DNA of 12,547 nucleotides, taken from positions 1-12,547 of the forward strand of contig JASHRR010000101.1 of assembly GCA_030037185.1 (NCBI GenBank), given 5' to 3'. Below the pieces are notes generated by a model. It did no database searches, was not told the origin of the DNA, and worked only from the letters and a program-made list of their open reading frames with translations. The position numbers and the translations under genes were made by a program. This DNA is from Xanthobacteraceae bacterium. GTDB lineage: Bacteria; Pseudomonadota; Alphaproteobacteria; Rhizobiales; Xanthobacteraceae. How positions within the stretch are numbered: the first letter of the stretch is position 1; every line of letters begins with the position of its first letter. Of this stretch, positions 4,977 through 12,146 are shown one piece after another.

Positions 4977-6715
4977 CGGCCGGCCGCCTTGGCCAGATCG
5001 CCGTACACTGTCTTGCCGGCCAGCACGGTGGCGCGGACATTCAAGTCCTTGATGCGCTCAGCGGGTACCGTGAGGATGTCGTCGGACAGCACAACAAAGT
5101 CGGCGTATTTGCCGGCCTCAATCGAGCCCTTGACGTTCTCCTCGAAGGTCGTGTAGGCGCCATTGATGGTCACGGTGCGGATCGCCTGCTCGCGGGTGAT
5201 GCCCTGGTCTGGGCCGAGGCTTCCGCCCCACAGAGTCTGGCGAGTGACCTCACCGTAGATCTCGTAGAGTGGCACGGCGTGATAGGAGATCGGCCCGTCT
5301 GAACCGCCGGCGATCATCAGGCCGTGAGCGACCCAGTCCTTGTAGGCCTCGCTCTTGTTGGCTAGGACCGGGCCCCAGGCGCGCAGGATGAGCGCGCCCA
5401 GTTGGGCGTTGTGCATGTACTGCGAGTTGAGGATTAGCCCAAGCTTGCTCACCCGAGGATAGTGGTCAGGCAGCAGCAGGAAGTCGTGGTCGATCATCCA
5501 GCGTCGGCCATTCAGCGGCGTAGTCTTGTCGGCGTATTCGAAGGCCGTCAGCGCCTCGTCGATGGCCGCGTCGCCGACCACGTGCGGGCGCAGCCGATAG
5601 CCGGCCTTTGCCACGGTCGCGGCGAACTGGTTAAAACGCTCCTGCGGGACCTTGGCGAGGCCCTTGTAGTCGGGCCTGCCCGGATAGGGCTCACGTAGCA
5701 GCGCGGTCAGTTCGGCGCCGTCCAGACCGGTCTCGCCGATCTCGTCGGCGCGCAGCATCCCTTCCCCGACTTGGTGTCCGGGTGGGCCAAGAGCGGCCAG
5801 TTGGGCCTGCACTTTGTCGATCGGGTCTTCCGGATCGATGGTGAAGGCGAAGTCGACCCGCGTGGTCAGTTGGCCCTTCTCGTAGAGGTTCTTGTAGAGC
5901 GCAAGCTCCTCTGCCGAACCGGAGGGCTCGCCGATCGAGGTCAGGCCGTTGGCGTTGTCTAGCGCCATGGCCTTCAGCAAGCCCTCCACCGCCTGGGCTT
6001 TGGTCGGCCGGGGCAGCAGCTTGCTGACCGGGCGACTGGCGTTGTCGAACAGCACGCCGGTGGGCTCGCCGGTCTTGGCGTCCTTGCGGATCTCCCCACC
6101 TTCGGGATCGGGCGTGTCCTTGGTTATCCCGGCCAGCTTCAGGGCCAAGCTGTTGGCGACGGCGTAGTGCGGGCCGGGGATCACGACGGGATTGTTCGGC
6201 GAGACCTTGTCCAGATCGAAGCGGTCCGGGATGCGGTTCTCGGCCAGCTCGTACTCCCACCAACCTCGGGTGCCCTGGATCCACCCGCCCGGCTTGGACT
6301 GGGCGACCCGGGCGACCAGCGCCTTCTGAATCTCGGCGATCGAGTGGATATTAGTCAGGTCGACCGCGACCGATAGTATCTGGCCCTGAGTCAATTGGTG
6401 CACGTGAGTGTCGTTGAAACCGGGCAGGACGGTGGCCCCCCGCAGGTCGATCTTGCGCGTGGTCGGGCCGGCCATGGCCAGCACCGCCTTGTCGTCGCCG
6501 ACGGCCACGAAGCGGCCTTCCTTCACCGCGAAGGCGTGAGCGATTGAGAAGGCCTTGTCGATGGTGACGACCCTGGCGTCGAATACCACCAGGTCGGGCG
6601 CGCCAGCCGGCGTCTGGGCGTGGGCGACGGCCGCCGAGGCCAGGGCGGCGACGGCGACGGCCCGCAGGCCGACCCCACAGGCCCTAGTGGCTCGCGTCAT
6701 TGAAACTAACGTCAT
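4973..6715 (-). CDS. exported YtcJ-like amidohydrolase (amidohydrolase_3)
   Basis: A complete 580-residue metal-dependent hydrolase. Residues 6-33 form a signal peptide (MTRATRACGVGLRAVAVAAL then ASAAVAHA, cleavage likely before QTPAG), so it probably works in the periplasm. The amidohydrolase fold shows the metal motif PGFNDTHVH (His104, His106), RPHVVGD (His378), MIDH (His410) and GSDGPIS (Asp473). The C-terminal small beta-domain includes GSIEAGKYADFVVLSDD. The lysine-containing KxxxDG motif of many YtcJ proteins is not obvious; RADEIGETGLDG (about 322-333) stands there. Relatives cleave amide or N-formyl bonds; the substrate is unknown. The start at 6715 or the ATG at 6700 are both possible; the second sits right before the signal peptide. 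The next gene overlapped it by ATGA. Its 5' flank is occupied by an IS630 scrap only 39 bases away, so its own promoter may have been lost. Confidence 0.88.
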   Translation of the reverse strand: MTLVSMTRATRACGVGLRAVAVAALASAAVAHAQTPAGAPDLVVFDARVVTIDKAFSIAHAFAVKEGRFVAVGDDKAVLAMAGPTTRKIDLRGATVLPGFNDTHVHQLTQGQILSVAVDLTNIHSIAEIQKALVARVAQSKPGGWIQGTRGWWEYELAENRIPDRFDLDKVSPNNPVVIPGPHYAVANSLALKLAGITKDTPDPEGGEIRKDAKTGEPTGVLFDNASRPVSKLLPRPTKAQAVEGLLKAMALDNANGLTSIGEPSGSAEELALYKNLYEKGQLTTRVDFAFTIDPEDPIDKVQAQLAALGPPGHQVGEGMLRADEIGETGLDGAELTALLREPYPGRPDYKGLAKVPQERFNQFAATVAKAGYRLRPHVVGDAAIDEALTAFEYADKTTPLNGRRWMIDHDFLLLPDHYPRVSKLGLILNSQYMHNAQLGALILRAWGPVLANKSEAYKDWVAHGLMIAGGSDGPISYHAVPLYEIYGEVTRQTLWGGSLGPDQGITREQAIRTVTINGAYTTFEENVKGSIEAGKYADFVVLSDDILTVPAERIKDLNVRATVLAGKTVYGDLAKAAGR

Positions 6716-6743
6716 TTCTGAATCCCTGTGGTGGCAAGGTGCT

Positions 6744-6748
6744 GGAGG
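6744..6748 (+). promoter_or_regulatory. Shine-Dalgarno site of the IS630 fragment
   Basis: GGAGG lies six bases before GTG 6755-6757 and supports GTG as the start rather than any ATG; the first in-frame Met codon is 27 codons in. Confidence 0.6.
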
Positions 6749-6754
6749 TGATTC

Positions 6755-6910
6755 GTGGCGAGGAAAAAGACTTCCGTCAAGAAATACGTTGTCCGACTAA
6801 GCGCGGAGAAACGCGGACAGCTTGAGGATATGATCGGCAAGGGCAAGCGTCCGGCACAGCTGTTGACGAACGCCCTCATCCTGTTGAAGGCCGACGTGTC
6901 TGGGCAGTGA
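6755..6910 (+). pseudogene. IS630-family transposase, N-terminal fragment
   Basis: From a GTG start the frame encodes 51 residues: MARKKTSVKKYVVRLSAEKR, GQLEDMIGKGKRPAQLLTNA, LILLKADVSGQ, stop. This is the beginning of the helix-turn-helix domain of IS630-family transposases, whose members typically read MARKKTIVKKYVVRLS...GKSPA..LLKARILLKADVSE. The rest of the DNA-binding domain and the whole DDE catalytic domain are missing; after KADVSG the sequence is unrelated. Full-length members are around 350 residues. The fragment starts only 39 bases from the divergent amidohydrolase start, so the insertion end must lie in or close to that gene's leader. Confidence 0.75.
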
Positions 6911-7263
6911 CCAGATCCTCCTATGTATACTCGCGCACCGCGACTGACCATTTCGGGTCTCGAACATCCGTCACAGGGCGAAGGCCACTTTAGCATCGAT
7001 GCCTCATCGGGCCCCTGTGCTGACACGGACACGGTGCGAACATAAAAAGGCAAAGCAGCGCTCCTGTTCGGACGCTCGGGACTCCGGTGTGCCCCTCGGT
7101 CGTCTCATAGCGACGCGTTGTAAAAGGTCGTGGACGATGTTCTGCAGGTCATTGCAGGGAAAGGATGAGCTGGTCAATCCTGGTGACCAGCATTGCATCA
7201 CCCTCACGCCACAGGAACTGGAGCAGTCTCGCAGCTCCTGCCGCAATATTTTCAAATGTTGGA
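6911..7263. other. gene-free stretch between the IS630 scrap and the outer-membrane protein
   Basis: I see no credible gene here. The only structure is a dyad, GCTGGTCA (7169-7176), seven bases, TGACCAGC (7184-7191), flanked by CATTGCA at 7150-7156 and 7191-7197. The dyad could be an operator or part of a transcript end for the minus-strand gene that stops at 7264, but there is no T run on the minus strand. Confidence 0.4.
7169..7191. repeat. perfect 8-bp inverted repeat
   Basis: GCTGGTCA and TGACCAGC are separated by ATCCTGG. The whole dyad is about two helical turns, the size of many operators. It lies 72 bases past the stop codon of the outer-membrane protein gene, so a regulatory role for that gene's start is unlikely. 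Confidence 0.6.
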
Positions 7264-9222
7264 CTATCCGCCGAAGCGGTAGTGAAGTCCCACAGTCGAA
7301 ATGAAGCCGTTTCGCTGGATGTCGACCGGAACGCCGGGAACGTTGTAGCGGTCGCTCCCTAGATCAAAGTACATGACCTCGCTCTTCACTGATACGTTCT
7401 GCGTCAGGCCGAACTCGGTGCCCCAGCCAACCGTCCAGCCGGCGCGGGTCTTGGAATCGCCATCCGACGGGCATCCATACAAAACTACAGCCGCGACGGT
7501 GGGCCGCGAACCGGTGTCACATACAGACTGAGCCCGATCCTGCGCAACCACCGCTCCGGCCTTCACGTACGCCAGGAGCCGATCCCAATAAGCGTATCCG
7601 ACACGCGCTGTGGCCGTGGACAGCCAATCGATATTCATTTCGCAGTTATAGAAGAAGCCGCTCGGGCAGGGCTGAACGCCGCGAGCATTGGTCGCGCCAA
7701 TGTCACCTTCGACACCCAACACCCATTTCCCAATTTGATAGTTATACCCGATTTCGCCGCCGCCGAGCAAACCGGCAAAATGCGGGGCGACGCTGCTGCC
7801 GTCAGCAAAAGTCCAATTCGTGTTTCCCCAATCCGCTCCGAGATATGCACCGATGTAGAAGCCCATCCAATTGTAGGCCGCCTGTGCTGGCGGAGCTTTG
7901 TAAACCGGTGCCTTGGCGATCACGGGCGTTCGTCCGCCGGCCGTGGGGTCGGGGGCAAATTGGTAGCGAACGCCGCCACTCACGCTCCAGCCCTCGATGC
8001 TGTCTCCTGTCCGATAGTCGCCCCGCAAATAACCGACCCAGCCCGTGTCCACGGCTCGCGTTGCGACGCCTACACCAAATTGGCCATATGTCCCGAGGCC
8101 GGTCGTTGAGACCTGCGAATGGAGAGTCGGAAGGGGCACACCTATCGACGAGAAATTGGTCGTCAAACTCCCAACGGCCTCGCCCCGGAAGTCGTGGAAA
8201 AGGCTCGCCGAGGCGAACGGCTGCCACACCACATTGCCGAACGTAAGACTTGTGCCGACCCGCATACTCAGACGACCAAGGGCGCTTTCGATGTCGTTTA
8301 CCGTCAGGAGCCATGGAGGGATCGGGATCCCACTGGGCCCTGTTCCACTAGGCCCGAGGACCATCGTCCCCGGAACATTCAGTTGGTCAACATTGGTTCT
8401 TGACCATACGATGCCCGCCGATGGCTCGACGAACCACCCATTGGCGAGAGTTTGATTGTAAGCGACATTTCCGGTTACACTGACGCCCCGTGCGTTGAAA
8501 TGCTGACCGAATAGACCGTGGTTGTCGTCAGAGACCTCGTTTTCGAAAAAATCCCCGCGAACTTGCCCGTCAACGAGAAAGCCTCCGTAACTTGCGGCAA
8601 AGTAAGCGCCAACGAACGGAATCTGCAGGCTGTCATCGAAGGTCGGTGGGCCTGGATTGAGGCCGGACGGAGTGCCGTCTTGAGTGTTCACGCCCAGGTA
8701 GCCCACCGTCGAACCTAAGTGCAGATTCCAGCCGTTCAGGTTCAGCCTGGCAAAGTCGCTGCCAATCTGAACACCGCTGAAATCTTCCCGCGTGCGCGCA
8801 TTGCAAGTAATGCCGCCGGAGACAGGGCCACCAAAGCTTATGTTTCCGGTTGTCGAGGTCGTGCTGGTACTAAGGTGACCGCCAACGCCGCGGGCCCACA
8901 CGCCGCCACCCTCCTGGTCGGGCTGAGGATCGGCCGGGCTCCCGATGAACGCACTCGACTGCGTCAGGAACGCGGTGTTCGTGGTATTGATCGAGGTCAC
9001 AAGCGCGTTCACGGACGCCGACACGCCCGCAACCGCCATCGCCACTGTTGAGTTCAGGCCGGTTGGCGCGCTGAGCGCTTGTTCCCCAACGCACTGAGAC
9101 TGTGCAGACGAGCTCCAAAGCAGCATCAGCGTAAGCGCGCCGGCCCCCAGGATTGGGCTTACGCCGCGCGCTGATGCTTTCGACTCAAGGCCGAGGACAC
9201 ACTCCGACCCTGCGCTGAACAT
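7264..9222 (-). CDS. outer-membrane protein: autotransporter-type barrel fused to Omp31-type barrel
   Basis: A 652-residue protein. The N-terminus has a long charged stretch then a hydrophobic core (ILGAGALTLMLLWSSSAQSQ, about 24-43), a likely Sec signal. Residues 50-100 are a short Ser/Thr/Ala-rich passenger-like segment. Residues about 105-422 alternate in beta-strand fashion (GVWARGVGG, FSGVQIGSDFARL, GYLRGDYRTGD, GWSVSGGVRYQF), as in autotransporter beta domains that normally end in such a strand with Phe. A Pro/Ala linker (APDPTAGG...KAPVYKAPPAQA, 423-449) leads into NWMGFYIGAYLGADWGNTNW, and 450-652 is an Omp31/OmpA-like eight-strand type barrel ending GLHYRFGG. KAPVYKAPP before NWxGFY is exactly how free-standing rhizobial Omp31-type porins begin their mature part, so the gene looks like a fusion. 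GGGAGGGG just before ATG 9222 supports the start. Confidence 0.85.
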   Translation of the reverse strand: MFSAGSECVLGLESKASARGVSPILGAGALTLMLLWSSSAQSQCVGEQALSAPTGLNSTVAMAVAGVSASVNALVTSINTTNTAFLTQSSAFIGSPADPQPDQEGGGVWARGVGGHLSTSTTSTTGNISFGGPVSGGITCNARTREDFSGVQIGSDFARLNLNGWNLHLGSTVGYLGVNTQDGTPSGLNPGPPTFDDSLQIPFVGAYFAASYGGFLVDGQVRGDFFENEVSDDNHGLFGQHFNARGVSVTGNVAYNQTLANGWFVEPSAGIVWSRTNVDQLNVPGTMVLGPSGTGPSGIPIPPWLLTVNDIESALGRLSMRVGTSLTFGNVVWQPFASASLFHDFRGEAVGSLTTNFSSIGVPLPTLHSQVSTTGLGTYGQFGVGVATRAVDTGWVGYLRGDYRTGDSIEGWSVSGGVRYQFAPDPTAGGRTPVIAKAPVYKAPPAQAAYNWMGFYIGAYLGADWGNTNWTFADGSSVAPHFAGLLGGGEIGYNYQIGKWVLGVEGDIGATNARGVQPCPSGFFYNCEMNIDWLSTATARVGYAYWDRLLAYVKAGAVVAQDRAQSVCDTGSRPTVAAVVLYGCPSDGDSKTRAGWTVGWGTEFGLTQNVSVKSEVMYFDLGSDRYNVPGVPVDIQRNGFISTVGLHYRFGG

Positions 9223-9249
9223 CGCCCCTCCCGAAAAATCAACACACCA

Positions 9250-9279
9250 ATATTAATCACGGTCGCGTCGCGTTAACAA
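9250..9279 (-). promoter_or_regulatory. possible sigma-70-type promoter for the outer-membrane protein gene
   Basis: On the minus strand TTGTTA (9279-9274) and TAATAT (9255-9250) are separated by 18 bases, each matching the consensus at four of six positions. The predicted transcript would start near 9243, about 20 bases before ATG 9222. The AT-rich patch stands out from its GC-rich setting, which adds some weight. Confidence 0.35.
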
Positions 9280-9469
9280 TGCAACTCAGAGTGCGTGCCG
9301 CGCTAAGCAATCCGAACAACACACCCACAATGCCGCATCACATTAATAACGCAATCTCGCCGCGTCAATCCGCAATGGACGGTATGCGTCGTCAACGTGT
9401 ATGATCCCGCTCTACTCAAAAGGAAATCGGTTCATCCCAAGCCCCGCGATCTCAGAGAGGTGTATCGCT

Positions 9470-9493
9470 TTTGCAGCAGATCTGCAAATTTTT
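9470..9493 (+). terminator. hairpin followed by T run, terminator-like
   Basis: TTTGCAG (9470-9476), loop CAGAT, CTGCAAA (9482-9488), then TTTTT (9489-9493). The form fits a weak intrinsic terminator reading plus, but no plus-strand gene lies upstream. The nested GCAGATCTGC is a perfect 10-bp palindrome, so a protein-binding site is an alternative. Confidence 0.3.
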
Positions 9494-9817
9494 GCGTGAT
9501 CGGAGGGCGCGTTGGATCAATCACAAATCCTAACATGCCTGAACATATAGTGCCTGTTGGTGCGTTCGATTGACAGGAGAGCGGGAAGACCGCTACCATC
9601 AACTAGGTTTAAAGTCATCCGGGGGATTTGACAGAGCCCGTCGGTTAGGGCCGGAGCGCCCAATCGGATCGAAGCTCCGAGTGGCGAGCAACGATGCGTT
9701 CGGCTTTCTTGGTGTCGCCTCAAGACTTCAACAAGGTCGCCCGTTGCTCGGTTGTTAGAGCTTCGATCGTTTGCTCATGAACTCCTTGTCGGGGAGATTG
9801 CTCCAGAGCGTAAGATC

Positions 9818-10771
9818 ATGAAAACTCTTTACCATCTGCTCGGCGCCTGTCCGGATGATGATGCCTTGGCGCTAAGAGCTGCATTTCGCATAGCTGCCAA
9901 GGCGAATCACCCCGATCTCAATGCCGGAGATCCCGATGCTGCAATACGCTTTAGACAGATTGCGGAAGCCTATGAAATCCTTCGCGATGCCGAGCAGCGC
10001 GCAACTTATGACCGGTTGCTGCAGTTCGAACATGAGCGGTTTCAGTGGACTTTAAAGAGCATCGTCTACGACCTGGTGCGCAGCATCGTCTTCGATGTGG
10101 TCATTGCTGTCGGCCTCGCGATCATCTTGGCCGGCGGCTACATTACGTACGCTCACTTTTCACGAACACCCGCCGAGGCGGTGGCCGGCACTGCGGCGAG
10201 GATTGCCGCTGGCCAACCGGCGGCGCCAATCAGCGCGAACAAGCCAGACGGGCTGGGCGGTAGGCGCGACTATGCGGCGGGTCGTGCTCCGGAGCCCACA
10301 GCCGGGGGCCCCGTTCCCAAGGCGGCTGCGTTGAATAGCGACGTCGCAAGGGTCGCCAACGCCTTCGCAGTCACCGCGGAGCAGGCCGATTCGAAGAGCG
10401 TGGCGGAGCGTTCCCACCAGAGCGCCGAAACTGAAACGCTCGATCAGGATCGCGCGCAATCGGTCAAAGCCATGTCTTCGTCCGGGGAAAGCGATAGCGT
10501 TGGAAAATCGTCCCCGTCTGAGTTTGCGGCACCCGACGATAAACGCGATATGAAGCGGCGCGATACTCGTGATATAAGCCCGAACGATGTTAAGCTATCT
10601 GATACGAAGCTGCCTGAAACGAAGATGCTGCGAAGAGCGAGGATGGCAACGAAACTGCAGGCCACAAGCCGCACCAATTTCGAACAGGCCTCGCTAGAAA
10701 ACAGAAATACCTGCTCGGGCTCTCAACCATGTTCTCGCGACGTACCTCCTCTTTTTGGAGTAGGATTTTAG
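9818..10771 (+). CDS. J-domain (DnaJ-like) protein with one membrane segment
   Basis: A 317-residue protein from ATG 9818. Residues 1-68 form a J domain: MKTLYHLLGACPDD, helix II, the invariant HPD (31-33, in KANHPDLNAGDPD), then RFRQIAEAYEILRDAEQRAT YDRLL. HPD is the motif that stimulates Hsp70 (DnaK) ATPase. The glycine-rich and zinc-finger regions of DnaJ are absent, so it is a type III J protein. A membrane segment follows (about 90-112, VFDVVIAVGLAIILAGGYIT), placing the J domain in the cytoplasm. The remainder is a long, low-complexity tail with repeated D-x-K steps (NDVKLSDTKLPETK), ending QASLENRNT...DVPPLFGVGF, an ending I recall from Bradyrhizobium homologues. An in-frame ATG at 9752 would add 22 residues, but the fold and family start at MKTLY, so 9818 is preferred. 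Confidence 0.85.
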   Translation: MKTLYHLLGACPDDDALALRAAFRIAAKANHPDLNAGDPDAAIRFRQIAEAYEILRDAEQRATYDRLLQFEHERFQWTLKSIVYDLVRSIVFDVVIAVGLAIILAGGYITYAHFSRTPAEAVAGTAARIAAGQPAAPISANKPDGLGGRRDYAAGRAPEPTAGGPVPKAAALNSDVARVANAFAVTAEQADSKSVAERSHQSAETETLDQDRAQSVKAMSSSGESDSVGKSSPSEFAAPDDKRDMKRRDTRDISPNDVKLSDTKLPETKMLRRARMATKLQATSRTNFEQASLENRNTCSGSQPCSRDVPPLFGVGF

Positions 10772-11464
10772 GGCTTGCTTTGAAGCATTCTTCGTAGGTC
10801 GATCTGGGCTGTCTTGTCGCGAGTCGGTCGAATTCGCCGGACTTTATTGAATCTCCTGGGACAAGCCGCTTGTGCAAAGAGACGACCCCAGTCTCGAGAG
10901 CGCCTCAGCCCCGCGACGACATCACTGCCGCTATAGCAGGCGCAGGCCGGCGTTCGATTGCGCGGGCGACGGAAGGCTTGCAGCTCGATGATGTCGGCAG
11001 CCGCGCTGGCGCTCCATCTAGTAATCAGATGTTATCGTTAGTTATTCCCCGGACGGGCGCCCGATTTAGCTATATTGCGGGGCATCTCGCGCCCAACGGG
11101 GGTAGGACGCAGCCACTCATCCGGACGACGTGAACACGCCGCAGCGATCTGACCTAACGTGCTTTCGAGCATCGTATGCTCCGATCGGTTCCCTCGTCCG
11201 ATTGGCCGCGCCATTACCCCTTCAACCCCCATCGGCTGCTTTTCACAAGGTCCTCGGATACGACGTCACTTGGACCAGGTACCGGCCAGCCTCGCGGTTC
11301 GTCCACGTGACAGTGTAGTTGACGGCCAGCTTGCCTGCGCGAGTTGGGCGAGCTGGACAGGATGCGTAGGTAGATGTTGAATACCACGATCCCGCGTTTG
11401 TTGCCGATCCTCGTGAGCGCGTTGGTGGCCGCGGTCGATCCTCACGCGGGCAGGGATTTCACCG
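10772..11464. other. stretch without a supportable gene
   Basis: Nearly 700 bases. Open frames here have no recognisable domain and no good ribosome site. Small symmetric words are present: CGGGCGCCCG (11054-11063) and GAGCAT-CGT-ATGCTC (11167-11181). On the minus strand, ADIIELQAFRRPRN (about 11000-10955) and, at 11510-11263, TAATNALTRIGNKRGIVVFN plus KLAVNYTVTWTNREAGRYLV look protein-like across a stop and frame changes. They may be remnants of a gene I do not recognise. Confidence 0.35.
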
Positions 11465-11710
11465 CTATGTTCGCGGTCTTGGCCTCGTCGTCCGGGCTTC
11501 GCCAACTGATATGAGACGTATCTTCGGCTCCTTCGGCGCGTTTTGTGAGATGCCATGTTCTATACTACCACTGTCTGAACTGTAGGAGGAGCCAGTGAGG
11601 CTGCTACCGAGGGCTGCGACGAGCCAATCCCGCAAGTGTTTTGGCTCGCCAACGATCACAAATGGAGCCCAAAAGCTCGGCTGAGCCCATTCTGGTTTCG
11701 AAGGATTCAT
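11465..11710 (-). pseudogene. CHAT-like protease domain, C-terminal remnant
   Basis: The frame reads NPSKPEWAQPSFWAPFVIVG and EPKHLRDWLVAALG. The words PEWAxPxFWAPFVxVGE are typical of the last strand of CHAT (caspase-like) domains, which often end a TPR protein. The catalytic His and Cys blocks, normally upstream, are not found in any frame between 11711 and 11850. The ATG at 11710 is therefore internal to a lost gene. The tail past VGE is longer than usual and may be neighbouring DNA read through. The assignment rests on one short motif. Confidence 0.45.
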
Positions 11711-12146
11711 CGACGGCCGCGATCTGGTAGGACAACTCGGAAAGGGGACGCGCCCAAAAGTCGCGAACGGCCGATGGTCGAAAGAGAGCCGCAGGACTCG
11801 GCGAAGAGGGCGACGACACTGCCCTGGACGATATCACACTGGCTCAGTTTTCAAGGAGAAAGTCGCCCACAAGGGGGCGGGCAACGCATGGCCATTGGGC
11901 TGGGGATCACGGCCAGGGCGCTAAAAGGGATGGGTCGTCGGCAAAAACTTGCGCGAGATGCAGTGACACCCCGTGTTCCTGTCTGCTCCGCCGTCCTCCA
12001 CCGTGGGGTCCCATATGCCGCCACGGAGAGGGATAGATATTAATGCGCCGGTACGCGAGTGCGCATGAAAATGCATCAAGCGGCGCCGGGGCCGAACTAT
12101 CGCCGCGCCGGCGAGGCGCCGAGTAGCAAGAGCGCTGCAGCCGCGG
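11711..12146. other. gene-free stretch between the CHAT-like and VirK-like remnants
   Basis: No frame here resembles a known family. Overlapping minus-strand frames are arginine- and serine-rich, as expected of chance frames in GC-rich DNA. No repeat or terminator stands out. Confidence 0.4.

Larger units (their letters stand above)
9223..9817. other. long divergent intergenic region
   Basis: About 600 bases between the outer-membrane protein gene (minus) and the J-domain gene (plus), so it should hold both control regions. It contains the promoter candidate at 9250-9279, a second AT-rich word ATTAATAACGCAAT (about 9344) that resembles the GTTAACAATGCAAC word at 9272-9285, and the hairpin at 9470-9493. 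No gene is credible here. Confidence 0.45.

Noticed and set aside
4504..5302. Overlapping plus-strand open frames (182, 117 and 146 residues)
   Set aside because: They are arginine-rich antisense shadows of the relaxase remnant and the amidohydrolase.
10870..11133. 87-residue plus-strand open frame as a gene
   Set aside because: It has no recognisable domain, no ribosome site, and an irregular composition typical of chance frames.
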